A stretch of DNA of 64,000 nucleotides, taken from NCBI RefSeq assembly GCF_020010905.1, contig NZ_JAGJBY010000002.1, positions 248,001 to 312,000 of the forward strand, written 5' to 3'. Shown piece after piece: positions 37,001 to 44,768 of this stretch (its first letter is position 1; every line of letters starts with the position of its first letter). The translations under genes and the position numbers were made by a program. The notes beneath the pieces were generated by a model, which saw only the letters and a list, made by a program, of their open reading frames with translations, did not search any database and had not been told where the DNA came from. This DNA comes from Streptomyces acidiscabies (GTDB taxonomy: Bacteria > Actinomycetota > Actinomycetes > Streptomycetales > Streptomycetaceae).

Positions 37001-37381
37001 GTGCACCTCGTCCAGCAGGTCTTCGACCGCGCCCCGGAGGGCTCCCTGGTCGTCGCGGCGGACCGCAACTACCCACTGGCGTACGCAGATTACTGGCGCG
37101 TCGACCACTACTGGTTCCTCGACGACTCGCGCGCGCACGTGGACAAGATCCTGCGGAACCCGGCGGCGACGCTCGCCAGTGACATGTCGGCCGTCGACTC
37201 CCCGGCCCGCGCGTATCTGGTCCTGTCCCAGGGCCAGTACGCCGACTCGGAGATGAACGGCCTCCTCACGAAAGCCCAGTTGGACCACATCCGCGCCTCG
37301 GTCGCCGCGTCACCCCTGTTCGAACGGGTCGCGGGCAACGGCGCGGGGGTGGCGTACGTGCTGAAGGAGACGGCCCGATGA
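34064..37381 (+). CDS. very large membrane protein with repeat-rich N-terminus, probably a membrane glycosyltransferase
   Basis: 1105 aa; GTG 34064 after GGGGGG. The first 520 residues are low-complexity (Gly, Ala, Glu, Arg, Pro) and include imperfect tandem units such as ETRESGGAAWPDDPGAGAG. The C-terminal 580 residues hold about ten hydrophobic helices and a final soluble stretch, as in family C glycosyltransferases that use polyprenyl-phosphate sugars. An Asp pair in the loop after helix 1 (DVGELDD) is consistent with this but not proof. Within the operon it is the best candidate for the polymer-building or decorating enzyme. The N-terminus looks intrinsically disordered. Overlaps the next gene by ATGA. 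Confidence 0.65.
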   Translation: MRTPNQRTGPDPAKGSQSAETSHPNTDTSEPPGAGPDEGGTGAPGGERGEGTRKLRLGGVGEPWGGARESGAGEGFDGAGRVGAGEGGAPGGAGESGASERFGVAGEAGAGEEFGGAGELGTGERLGSVGQLGRGERGGGAGRVGEGEAGGGEPRGAGSPGSEGGVAERGAEPGGGGVGGMGSGEPLGEGGGLRGAARVGVGEGGEPGSAVWAGAGETRESGGAAWPDDPGAGAGAGAGAGGAGAGVVPGHGAVAGTGSGEPLGGGGGLRGAARAGEAGEPGSAARAGAGETRESGGAAWPDDPGAGAGAGAGAGAGAGAGAVGAGMVPGHGAVGGAGPSEPLGVGEELEDAARVDVGFAESSGSRGRSARAGQVRVVRWPEAAGQGGAGEWGEAGGESVEAEREVERGSRGVTQWVAGAAGAGPGGRSGGVLGEAEVGFGVRESDVSASPFGGPVGSSEGPRAVVPSGEPGPSSGSVVPPGGPVSYPGVSPLGRTEPSVAPPSTPVTALAEDPVTDLADLPPARPWYHSALWPAAGLAGAMGLWAYAVRHTDVGELDDFGLLTALHPAFWAGLVVLTAGFWSTLVNSRRRHPAWAPAYVIGLLVMERATQAVLYPTPLYAWAWKHDAVIDHLLTAGRLQGSDTLGDMAVYDQWPGFFAAQATLVRLLGVDSAAQLMAWWPLVSSLMLLLPLLLIYRTFTEDRRLVWTAVWLFYVANWVGQDYFSPQSVAFALHLGVLAVVLRRYATPRTPDARSRAAVWTVVLTLFVVGIVISHQLTPGMLVISLAVLFFARRYRDRVPIVTTVVIFLAWCLTAALPFLSATMPDMLRSVGDIGGNVETGYGATPTGTGAIATSWAARLLSASVILLAALGAWRQPVLRHRALPLLLLAIAPLPMFAASSYGSEMIFRVLMFMLPGAAFFAAAALMPQVRTLTATELNPRTRQRRYTWLPLAALLAGTLAFVPSYSGKDRISYFPPAEVHLVQQVFDRAPEGSLVVAADRNYPLAYADYWRVDHYWFLDDSRAHVDKILRNPAATLASDMSAVDSPARAYLVLSQGQYADSEMNGLLTKAQLDHIRASVAASPLFERVAGNGAGVAYVLKETAR
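34606..35135 (+). repeat. imperfect tandem repeat, ~222-240 bp unit, within the large membrane protein gene
   Basis: Matched blocks recur: GGTGAACCGCTGGGCG-like segments near 34613, 34840 and 35081 (third diverged), and GAGACCCGAGAGTCGGGGGG at 34712 and 34934, 222 nt apart. Inside the units lie hexamer runs: five GGGGCT at 34754-34783, four GGGGCC at 34976-34999, one GGGGCT and then three GGTGCT at 35006-35023. Frame is kept throughout. Confidence 0.85.
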
Positions 37382-37800
37382 CCCCGCAGGAACTCGTCGT
37401 CCGGATGGCGGCCCCGTTCGCCGGCTGGCTCGCCGTCAGCTCCCTCGCGCTGCCCGGCGGATCCCCGCTCAGAGTCGCCGCCGTCGTGCTGTTCCTGGCG
37501 GCGGGGCCGGGCGGGGCCCTGGTCAGAATCTGCGGGCCCGCGCTCGCGGCGCGGCCCGCCGAGGGTCCCGTCGAAGGCCGCGACCCGGCCTTCGCACGCC
37601 ACTCCGACCTCCTGGAGCGGCTGATGCTGACCGTCTTCGTCAGCGTGTCCGCCGTCCTGGTCGTCGGGACGGTGTTCATCGCCACGCACGCCTTCAGCGC
37701 GCAGCGCGTCCTGCTCACCCTGACGCTGCTGACCACCATCGCGGCGTTCTGCCCGCGCCTGCGCGCCTCCCCGCGGACTGTGAAAGGTACTGCCCTGTGA
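37378..37800 (+). CDS. small membrane protein of the glycan operon
   Basis: 140 aa, not recognised. Four hydrophobic helices are predicted by eye: near 9-27, 31-52, 82-104 and 109-124. A short loop with Glu-Gly-Pro repeats joins the halves. ATG overlaps the stop of the large membrane protein and its stop overlaps the GH26-like gene, so it is translated with both. It may be an accessory subunit of the membrane glycosyltransferase. Confidence 0.7.
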   Translation: MTPQELVVRMAAPFAGWLAVSSLALPGGSPLRVAAVVLFLAAGPGGALVRICGPALAARPAEGPVEGRDPAFARHSDLLERLMLTVFVSVSAVLVVGTVFIATHAFSAQRVLLTLTLLTTIAAFCPRLRASPRTVKGTAL

Positions 37801-38981
37801 GGTGGCTCCACCGTTTACGACCTGCCCGCCGACGACCGGTCTACCGCTCAGGTACGACGGGCCGGCGTACCCCGGGGGTACCCCGTACCCCTCCCTCTCA
37901 CGGACGACACCGGGGACGACCCCGCCCCCGCCCCCGGCGCCTCGCCCTCACCGCCGTACTCACCGCGGGCGTCACCCTCACCGCCGTACTGCTCCTGAGG
38001 GACGACTCCTCCGGCGACCAGGATCGGGGCGGCTCCCGGCCCACCACCCAGGGCGGCCGGTGCGCGCCGACGGCTCTGCTCGAACCGCCCTGCGGGGCCT
38101 GGTTCGGCGCGTTCGTGCCGCACGACAAGGACGACCTTCCCGAGAAGGTGAAGGGGTACGAGCGGCAGATCGGCCGCCCCCTCGACATCGTCTACACGTA
38201 CCACGACATGTCCCTGGTCCAAGGGGCGCGCAGGGAAGGCCAGTTGCTCACCGACGAGGAACGCGAGGTCGGCAAGGACCGGCTCCTGCTGCTCTCCTGG
38301 GAGAGCAAGGTCTGGGGCGGTACGGCGGCCCAGCAGCCCACCTGGAAGCAGATCAGCGCCGGTGACCTCGACGACTCGGTGATCGACGTCCAGGCCGAGC
38401 GGATCAAGGCGTACGGGAAGAAGGTGTTCCTCTCCTTCGACCTGGAGATGGATACGCGTACCCCGGACAGCGGAACTCCCGAGGACTACGTACGGGCCTA
38501 CCGGCACATCCACGACCGGTTCCGCGAACTCGGCGTCACCAACGTCGTGTGGACCTGGATCACCACCGGGTACCTGGGCCACGCCGACCTCATCAAACGG
38601 ATGTACCCCGGTGACGACTACGTCGACTGGGTGGCCTACAACCAGTACAACTACTACCGGTGCCACAAGGCCGGCTGGCTCTCCTTCGCCCAGACCCAGC
38701 AGGCCACGCACGACTGGATGCGCAGGAACATCTCCGACGACAAACCGCTGATGCTCTCCGAGTTCGGCACCGCGGACGACCCGGCCCGCCCCGCCCGCCA
38801 GGCCGACTGGTACGCCGAGGTCCCCTCGGTCCTCAAGAAGCTGACCGGCGTCAAGGCGGCCCTCCAGTGGAACTACCGCGACCCCGGCCCGAACTGCGAC
38901 TTGGCCGTGGCCAACTCCCGGGCCTGGTCGAGCCTGCGCGAGGCGGTCTCCGACCCGTACCTGAACCAGCCCCTGAAGTAG
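37797..38981 (+). CDS. secreted glycoside hydrolase, GH26-like
   Basis: 394 aa; GTG 37797 overlaps the previous stop. A long Arg/Pro-rich cytoplasmic lead (about 50 residues) precedes one transmembrane segment (near 50-67), then a barrel domain. The two catalytic Glu of GH26 fit FDLEMD (acid/base, near 218) and MLSEFGT (nucleophile, near 320); TWITTGYLGHADLIKRMYPG resembles the barrel strand before them. GH26 enzymes cut beta-mannans, beta-1,3-glucans or bacterial beta-1,3/1,4-glucans. Coming last in a glycan-export operon it may release or trim the product. A hairpin follows. Confidence 0.7.
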   Translation: MRWLHRLRPARRRPVYRSGTTGRRTPGVPRTPPSHGRHRGRPRPRPRRLALTAVLTAGVTLTAVLLLRDDSSGDQDRGGSRPTTQGGRCAPTALLEPPCGAWFGAFVPHDKDDLPEKVKGYERQIGRPLDIVYTYHDMSLVQGARREGQLLTDEEREVGKDRLLLLSWESKVWGGTAAQQPTWKQISAGDLDDSVIDVQAERIKAYGKKVFLSFDLEMDTRTPDSGTPEDYVRAYRHIHDRFRELGVTNVVWTWITTGYLGHADLIKRMYPGDDYVDWVAYNQYNYYRCHKAGWLSFAQTQQATHDWMRRNISDDKPLMLSEFGTADDPARPARQADWYAEVPSVLKKLTGVKAALQWNYRDPGPNCDLAVANSRAWSSLREAVSDPYLNQPLK

Positions 38982-38996
38982 TACACGGGGACTACC

Positions 38997-39020
38997 GGGG
39001 CGGGGTGCTCCCCCCGCCCC
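38997..39020. terminator. hairpin between convergent glycan genes
   Basis: A perfect 9-bp stem, GGGGCGGGG with CCCCGCCCC, with a 6-nt loop, lies 15 nt after the GH26-like stop and 82 nt from the stop of the opposing deacetylase gene. It probably ends both transcripts. Confidence 0.7.
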
Positions 39021-39102
39021 TTCAGCGCCTCCCGATACCTGAGGGGTAGACGGTTAATACCCGAGAGCCACCCCCGCCCCACCCTCGCCACCAGCGCCGC
39101 AC

Positions 39103-39960
39103 TCACCCCGCGAACACCGGCCCCTTCACCGCCGCCCGCCCCTTCCGGTACCACCGCCACGCCACCGTCCGGGGCGCATCCCGGTACGGCGCGATACGCG
39201 CCTCCCTACCCGAGAGCCAGTCGGCGACGTCCCCGACGGTATGACTCCGCCGCACGATCAGCCGCGCGATCCGGTGCGTCTCGTCCCGCTCCGAACTGAG
39301 CGCGTGCCGTACGGCGGTCGCCGTCTCGTACCCGGCGGCTGCCGCCATCCGGCGCACCCGGCGGTCGTTGTAGCCGTGCGGGTAGGCGAGATGACGGACG
39401 CGGTGACCGAGGGCGTCCTCCAGCACGGCGCGGGAATGGCGCAGTTCGTGCGCGAGGTCCCGGGGCGCGAGGGTGTCGAGCTGCGCGTGGGTGACGGTGT
39501 GGCTGCCGATCTCCATCCCGGCCCGCTCCAACTCCCGTACGCCGCCCAGCGACATCATCGGCGCGGGCGGCAACAGGCTGCGCCCGCCCGGGGTGATGGC
39601 GCCGGTCGTGAGGTACGCGGTCGCGGTGAGCCCCCGCGCGAACACCGCCTCGGCGGTCGGCCCCGGCAGGTCCGCGAACCCGTCGTCGAACGTCAGCAGC
39701 ACCGGCCTCGGCGGCAACGCCGCCCGCCCGGCGAGGAAGTCGGCGAGCGCACTGATCGTGACCGGCGTACGGCCACTGTCGACGACCGCGTCCAGATGCG
39801 CGCCGAACAGCTTCGGCGTCATGGTGAACTCCGCGATCCAGTCGGGGGGTTCCTCCATCACGGCGTGGTAGAGGAACACGGGGATGACACCCTCGTCCCC
39901 GTCCCCCGCAGGTACGACGCCCTCGTCCCTCCCGGGTATGCCCCCCTCGCCCCCGCTCAC
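39103..39960 (-). CDS. polysaccharide deacetylase
   Basis: 285 aa; GTG 39960 overlaps the stop of the glycosyltransferase gene (GTGA). Single NodB domain: VFLYHAVMEEPPDW, TFDDGFADLP (near 85), SHTVTHAQLDTL (His metal site, near 150), LAYPHGYNDRRV. No signal peptide, so it may act on an intracellular glycan precursor or be exported another way. Longer upstream frame has no support. The C-terminal 60 residues are basic. Confidence 0.85.
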   Translation of the reverse strand: MSGGEGGIPGRDEGVVPAGDGDEGVIPVFLYHAVMEEPPDWIAEFTMTPKLFGAHLDAVVDSGRTPVTISALADFLAGRAALPPRPVLLTFDDGFADLPGPTAEAVFARGLTATAYLTTGAITPGGRSLLPPAPMMSLGGVRELERAGMEIGSHTVTHAQLDTLAPRDLAHELRHSRAVLEDALGHRVRHLAYPHGYNDRRVRRMAAAAGYETATAVRHALSSERDETHRIARLIVRRSHTVGDVADWLSGREARIAPYRDAPRTVAWRWYRKGRAAVKGPVFAG

Positions 39961-41288
39961 CGCGCCGCTCCCCGCCCCCACGCCGCACGCAACGCCCACC
40001 GCGCCCGCAGATACCCGACCGGGCCGTACAACATCCCGCGCCGCTGGAGCCTCGACAGCCGCCGGGGCCACGGATGATCCCGGTCCCCGTGCACACCCGG
40101 CCCGGCAGAAGCCGGACGCGCCGTCGAGTCCCCCCGACCCCCCTCCACCCCACGGCTCGCCGTCAACGCCCGCGCATAAGCCACCCCCTTGGGCAACCTG
40201 GCGAGGAACCCCGGCACCAGCCCGGGACTGTTGACCAGCACCGCCGTCAAATACGCCCCCAGCCCCGCCCCGTACCCGTACGCCTGCGTCTCCAGGTCCC
40301 GCCACGTCTCCCGGTGGTGGTGCCAGACCAGCGCGTACGGCGTGTAGTGCAGCCGGTACCCGCGCGCCAGCACCCGGACGAAGCCGTACAGGTCGTCACC
40401 CCCGCGAGCCAGGGTGCCGGCCCCGGTCGCCGGGTCGAAGCCCCGTACCTCGCGTAGTACCCGGGTACGGAACGCCATGCTGGCCCCCGACCCGAACCGC
40501 CCGGCGGTGAAGGGGAACAGGGGCTCGTCGGCGGGCGGCGCGGCGGGGTCGTACGTCCTCGGCACGAATCCCTTCGAGAAGCCGCCGTGGCTCTCCAGGA
40601 GGACCTGGGCCGGGGTGCGCAGCCGTGCGGGCAGGATCAGGCCCGTCGTGCAGCCGAGGCCCGGATCGGCGGCGAACGGCGAGGTCAGCTCGGTGAGCCA
40701 GCGCGGATCGGCGACGACGTCGTCGTCCGTGAACGCCACGACCTCCCCGCGCGCCGCGGCCACCCCCCGGTTGTGCGCGACCGCGAGCCCCGGCACCGGC
40801 TCGCACACGTACCTCACCCGCTCGGCGTACTTCTCCCGTACGAGATCCCGAGTAGCCCTCGTCGCGGGCGCGTTGTCCACCACCACGATCTCGAACCGCG
40901 GATGATCCTGCGCGAGCATCGAGTCGAGCGCGTGCACCAGCTTGCCGGTCCGCTCGCGGGTGGCGATGACGACGGTGGTGTACGGCGGTGGAGGCCCGGT
41001 CGCCGGCTCGGTGGTGTCCTCCAACTGGCCCACCCCCTGAGCCAGTTCACTGAGTGTCGCCTTCGGGTCCGCCCCCTCCGGGACCTCCCCGAGGAGCGTG
41101 CCGACCGGCCGTCCCTCCCTGCGGACCAGCACGAACACCGGCCCCGAGGTCACCGGCGGGCTGCCAGGACCGGGTCTCAGGACCGCACCCCCGCCGGTCA
41201 GGTCCAGCTCACCGACCTGGACGGGCCGGACGGCGAGGAAGCGCCGTATCTCGTCTCGTACCTGGGACGTACGGGTCGTACGGGACAT
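39957..41288 (-). CDS. family 2 glycosyltransferase
   Basis: 443 aa from ATG 41288, which follows AGGGGGG; an ATG at 41306 is less likely. The N-terminal 100 residues are not recognised. GT-A domain: YTTVVIATRERTGKLVHAL, EIVVVDNAPAT, AHNRGVAAARGEVVAFTDDDV with the DxD metal site, then GGDDLYGFVRVL and HHHRETW. The C-terminal part is hydrophobic, then basic. It transfers a sugar from a nucleotide donor; linkage unknown. Co-transcribed with the deacetylase. Confidence 0.86.
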   Translation of the reverse strand: MSRTTRTSQVRDEIRRFLAVRPVQVGELDLTGGGAVLRPGPGSPPVTSGPVFVLVRREGRPVGTLLGEVPEGADPKATLSELAQGVGQLEDTTEPATGPPPPYTTVVIATRERTGKLVHALDSMLAQDHPRFEIVVVDNAPATRATRDLVREKYAERVRYVCEPVPGLAVAHNRGVAAARGEVVAFTDDDVVADPRWLTELTSPFAADPGLGCTTGLILPARLRTPAQVLLESHGGFSKGFVPRTYDPAAPPADEPLFPFTAGRFGSGASMAFRTRVLREVRGFDPATGAGTLARGGDDLYGFVRVLARGYRLHYTPYALVWHHHRETWRDLETQAYGYGAGLGAYLTAVLVNSPGLVPGFLARLPKGVAYARALTASRGVEGGRGDSTARPASAGPGVHGDRDHPWPRRLSRLQRRGMLYGPVGYLRARWALRAAWGRGAAR

Positions 41289-41359
41289 GAACCCCCCTGA
41301 TGTCATGAGCCCTCAGGTATCACCCTGCGGCGTCACCCCTGTGCTGCCCGCCGCGCCGT

Positions 41360-42481
41360 TCAATCCCCCCGCTGCCCGGAACCCTCCCGCTGCCGCCCCG
41401 CCCCCCGAAGCCGCCCGGCGCTCTTCAGCGCGCGCGCCGCAGCGCTCGCGAGCCGTGGGCGCCCGCGCACGAAGTGGTGCGCCCGGCGCGAGGGTTCACG
41501 GCTCAGCCAGTAGAGCGCCGCCCCCACCCCCGGCCGCGTCCACGCACCCTCGTACACGGGGATCTCGCCGGTCTTCAGCGCGTCCTTGTACTCGGCGGCC
41601 CCCCGCCCGAGATCCAGCGTCCCGATGCCCTCCGCAGCCGCCGCCTCGGCCATCCGCAGATGCAGCACGAGCCCTGGCGAGAACTTCGCGAACTCCGTGT
41701 CGTACGACGGGAACCAGCAGGCCAGGACGGTCGACGAGCGCAGCCCGAAGTGCGCGGCGACGGGCCGCTCCCCGGCGTACAGGACGGAGAGCGTGCCGGC
41801 GCACTCCGGCGCGCGGGTGTCGGCGAGGCGTGCGACCAGGCGCGTGATCCACTCCTGCGCGAACCGGTCACGCCGGCCGGTGCGGCGGTACTGCGCCGAC
41901 TTCCACGCCATGAGCGTGCGCAGCGCGGCCGGGTCCCGCTCGTCGAACACGAACCTCAACTCGCCCGCCTGACGCCCGAGTCGGCGCTCCTTGGCGAGCG
42001 TCGTCCGCAGGAACTTCGGGGACTGGCCGCGCAGGACGGACGCGTACGCGTCGTAGCCCTTCTCGACGTCGATGACGTATGCGGCGTACTCGGCGGCGGC
42101 GTGCGGGACGAACAGGCCCTGTTCCGCCTCCAGGTTGTCGAAGGCGAAGCTCGACAGGGCGCAGGCCCGCATCAACTCGGCGGCGTCCAGGCCGAGTCCG
42201 GGTGCCAGGATCGCGCCCTGGGCGTCCGACACGCCGTGCGCGAGGGCCTGGCCCATGCCGAGCGCGCCGCGCTCGTGGGGGAGGAACCCGACGGGTTCGC
42301 GCCCCTCGTACACCACCGCGACCCGCGTACGCGCCCGTACGCGCCCCACGGCCTCGGCGAACTCCGGTTCCATGAACGGATTGCGCGGAGCCGGTGAAGC
42401 GGCCCGCAGGGCCCGCCACCGCTCGCGCTCCCCCTCGCCCAACTCCTGCGCGCGCAGCACACGAATGCGCCCACTGTTCAA
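41360..42481 (-). CDS. FemAB/BioF2-like GNAT acyltransferase
   Basis: About 373 aa with a TTG start at 42481 behind GGGGGG; a start as far up as 42601 would add residues without homology. Seen: the N-terminal domain with NPFMEPEFAEAVGRV and VAVVYEGREPVGFLPHE, then a second GNAT-like domain with LSVLYAGERPVAAHFGLRS, WFPSYDTEFAKFSPGLVLHL and IGTLDLGRGAAEYKDAL, the pattern of CelD/BioF2 acyltransferases found in exopolysaccharide loci. It presumably adds an acyl or aminoacyl group to a lipid-linked glycan. It lies 71 bp upstream of the GT2 gene. Confidence 0.75.
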   Translation of the reverse strand: MNSGRIRVLRAQELGEGERERWRALRAASPAPRNPFMEPEFAEAVGRVRARTRVAVVYEGREPVGFLPHERGALGMGQALAHGVSDAQGAILAPGLGLDAAELMRACALSSFAFDNLEAEQGLFVPHAAAEYAAYVIDVEKGYDAYASVLRGQSPKFLRTTLAKERRLGRQAGELRFVFDERDPAALRTLMAWKSAQYRRTGRRDRFAQEWITRLVARLADTRAPECAGTLSVLYAGERPVAAHFGLRSSTVLACWFPSYDTEFAKFSPGLVLHLRMAEAAAAEGIGTLDLGRGAAEYKDALKTGEIPVYEGAWTRPGVGAALYWLSREPSRRAHHFVRGRPRLASAAARALKSAGRLRGAGRQREGSGQRGD

Positions 42482-42753
42482 CCTGACCCCCCGATCAAGT
42501 CCCCCCTGGACACAGGGACCGTACCCCTCCGGACGGGACCAGCGGTAGATAGCGCCCCATGTTGTTGCCAACTGGTGCAGTCTTCGCAGAACCGTTGGCA
42601 TTTCGATGGCGATTCGATGACGAACGCCGTTCCGATGTCCTCATCGTCGTCCCGCGCGGGTGCGCGCTGATCGGAACGGGCCTCCTCGCGCGCGGGAGGT
42701 GCGAGACGGGCCGTCGGGCCTCCCGGAGGCGGTGCGGTCCGTATTCTCTGATC

Positions 42754-43581
42754 ATGGCCGCACCCACCACCCCCGCTTCCGGCACGCGCGCGTACGCCCT
42801 CGTCGCCACCGACCTGGACGGCACGCTCCTGCGCGCCGACGACACCTTCTCCGACCGCTCGCTGAGCGCCCTCCAGCGGGTCGTGGAGGCCGGCGCGCGG
42901 CACCTGGTGGTGACCGGCCGCCCGGCCCCCCGGGTGCGCCCGCTGCTGGAGATCCTGCGGGGCAGAGGGCTCGCGGTGTGCGGCCAGGGAGCGCAGGTGT
43001 ACGACGCCGGCGCGGACCGCCTGCTGTGGTCGGTCACGCTGGACCGGGAACTCGCGGAGACCGCGCTCGGCAAGATCGAGGCGGAGGTCGGCCAGGTGTA
43101 CGCGGCCGTCGACCAGGACGGCGTGGACGGGCTGACGCTGATTGAACCGGGCTACCTGATGCCGCACCCGACGCTCCCCGCGCTGCGCGTGGGACGCCGC
43201 GAGGACCTGTGGTGCGAGCCGATCAGCAAGGTGCTGCTGCGTCACCCCGCGCTGACGGACGACGAGTTGGCGGCCACCGCGCGCGCGGCGGTCGGTTCGC
43301 TCGCCACGGTGACCATGTCGGGGCCCGGCACGGTCGAGCTCCAGCCGAGCGGCGTCACGAAGGCCACGGGCCTCGCGCTGGCCGCCGAACGCCTCGGGAT
43401 CGCCCCCGAGGACACGGTCGCCTTCGGGGACATGCCGAACGACATCCCGATGTTCGAGTGGTCCGCGTACGGGGTCGCGATGGCCAACGCGCACCCCGAA
43501 CTCAAGGCCGTCGCCGACGAGGTGACGTTCTCGAACGAGGAGGACGGGGTGGCGACCGTTCTTGAACGGATGTTTCCGTAA
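42754..43581 (+). CDS. HAD superfamily phosphatase (Cof type)
   Basis: 275 aa from ATG 42754; a start at 42559 would prepend 65 residues with no domain. All four HAD motifs are seen: DLDGTL (I), VVTGRP (II), Lys in GVTKATGL (III) and GDMPNDIPMFE (IV), with the C2-type cap between II and III. Such enzymes dephosphorylate sugar phosphates or cofactors; the substrate is not known. The 270-nt gap before it is comparatively AT-rich (42555-42645) with a TTCGATG direct repeat. Confidence 0.88.
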   Translation: MAAPTTPASGTRAYALVATDLDGTLLRADDTFSDRSLSALQRVVEAGARHLVVTGRPAPRVRPLLEILRGRGLAVCGQGAQVYDAGADRLLWSVTLDRELAETALGKIEAEVGQVYAAVDQDGVDGLTLIEPGYLMPHPTLPALRVGRREDLWCEPISKVLLRHPALTDDELAATARAAVGSLATVTMSGPGTVELQPSGVTKATGLALAAERLGIAPEDTVAFGDMPNDIPMFEWSAYGVAMANAHPELKAVADEVTFSNEEDGVATVLERMFP

Positions 43582-43592
43582 CGCGCCCCCTA

Positions 43593-43623
43593 TAGGGGCC
43601 CCGATCCGAAACCGGGGCTCCTA
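43593..43623. terminator. bidirectional terminator hairpin
   Basis: An 11-bp stem with one G-U pair (TAGGGGCCCCG / CGGGGCTCCTA) and a 9-nt loop lies between the convergent HAD and SLT genes, 11 nt past the HAD stop. Confidence 0.75.
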
Positions 43624-43663
43624 CAGGGACGCCGATCTCCCGGAGGGCGTCCGGGAGGGACGG

Positions 43664-44125
43664 TCAGTACGCGCCGTACACGTTGTCGATCGACCCGTAC
43701 ACCGCCGCCGCGTAGTTGCACGCGGCGGTGATGTTCGCGATCGGGTCGTACGGGTCGTACGCCGTCCCGGCGACGTGGTACGCCTGGAAGGTCGGGTCGA
43801 TGACCTGGAGCAGACCCTTGGAGGGCGTGCCGGCGGCGGCGTTGGAGTCCCAGTCGTTGATGGCCCAGGGGTTGCCGGAGGACTCGCGGATGATGTTGCG
43901 GTAGATGCCGTCGTAGCTGCCCGGGATGCCCTTCTGGGCCATGATCGCGAGGGATTCGCGGATCCAGCCGTCCAGGGTGTTCGGGTACCCGGCGACCGTG
44001 GACGACGAGGGGCCGGTGGCGGCGGAGGCGCTGGTCGCGCCGGCGATCGGGAGGGCGAGCAGGGCCGTGCCGGTGGCGGCGACGGCGAGGGCCCTGGCGA
44101 GACGCTTCTTGCGGATTGCGGGCAT
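43664..44125 (-). CDS. secreted lytic transglycosylase-like (SLT domain) protein
   Basis: 153 aa from ATG 44125, behind GGAGAGGAAC. A basic start (MPAIRKKRLAR) and hydrophobic run to SASA form a signal peptide of about 34 residues. The SLT domain follows: catalytic Glu in IIRESSGNPWAIN, GLLQVIDPTF, and a C-terminal NITAACNYAAAVYG. It cleaves glycan strands of peptidoglycan and is small, lacking LysM or other wall-binding domains. Its mRNA carries a ydaO-type riboswitch, tying it to c-di-AMP. Confidence 0.88.
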   Translation of the reverse strand: MPAIRKKRLARALAVAATGTALLALPIAGATSASAATGPSSSTVAGYPNTLDGWIRESLAIMAQKGIPGSYDGIYRNIIRESSGNPWAINDWDSNAAAGTPSKGLLQVIDPTFQAYHVAGTAYDPYDPIANITAACNYAAAVYGSIDNVYGAY

Positions 44126-44141
44126 GGCGGTGTTCCTCTCC

Positions 44142-44290
44142 GGCGCCTGCGAGGTGAGCTGTCGGGTTCGGGCGGGGAGGTGCCCGGCCGGCCACCGGGG
44201 GCGGTGGCGCGGCTTCACCCCGAGCCGCTCCGGAGACGTGTCCGGCGCGGCGTACTACCTGGGTCCCCCGCTCCTGCCGTACGCGAGTGG
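44142..44290 (-). promoter_or_regulatory. ydaO-type c-di-AMP riboswitch upstream of the SLT gene
   Basis: Reading the minus strand, the conserved blocks occur in order: GCGGGGGACCC (from 44270), CGGGGTGAAGCC (near 44221-44210), and CCGAACCCGACAGCTCACC then TCGCAGGCG (near 44170-44144), with GC-rich pairing arms between. This is the ydaO/yuaA pattern, which in actinobacteria controls wall hydrolases (Rpf, NlpC/P60, SLT) and senses c-di-AMP. It ends 17 nt before the SLT start, so ribosome access could be controlled directly. Confidence 0.85.
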
Positions 44291-44768
44291 TCGTGGATGA
44301 GGTGGTGAAGGGCGGCGGCAGGATTAGGCGTCCGCCCGACTCGGCGGAACGTATGCGAGAGCACATGTCCGGAACAAGTGCCCGATTCACATCTCGCCCC
44401 TATTGACCTCTGCCTGAGGCGTATGAGGTGCTTGATCCTTTGCGACCGCCAAGTGTCAACTCGCCAGCAGGGGCAAGGGGGAAGAGGGGCGGGGGAGAAG
44501 TGGCCGGAGGAAGTGCCCGTGACTCAACTCACGAAATAGCAATAACGGCAAAATGGACACAAGGTGACCATTTCTCAAGATGGCACGCCTTATTTACCAA
44601 TAAGCTGCATAACGGGCGTGATCCGATAGCGCCCGTGCTGTAACCGTGGGGGCTATCGGTGATCGAAACGTGACCGGATACGCTGACTTGAGTGATGGCA
44701 GCGACCTATCGACAAACCGTGTAATCGCCAACAGTCGCCAGTGGGCAACAGCAGACAGGAGATCCCTC
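44291..44768. other. intergenic region: promoters of the SLT gene and of the polyprenyl synthase
   Basis: No credible gene. On the minus strand a TTGACA (44459-44454) may serve the SLT transcript. For the rightward gene, CTGACT (44683-44688) and TATCGA (44707-44712), 18 nt apart, are a weak promoter match. The part from 44525 to 44610 is unusually AT-rich for this genome. A hairpin (ACGGGCG / CGCCCGT, 44612-44636, 11-nt loop including a G-U pair) stands between them. Confidence 0.45.

Noticed and set aside
42559..42753. A 65-residue N-terminal extension of the HAD phosphatase.
   Set aside because: The HAD fold begins after ATG 42754 and the extension has no domain; it overlaps the promoter region.
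44428..44643. A 71-residue frame upstream of the polyprenyl synthase.
   Set aside because: It crosses an AT-rich regulatory stretch and has no coding-like codon ends.
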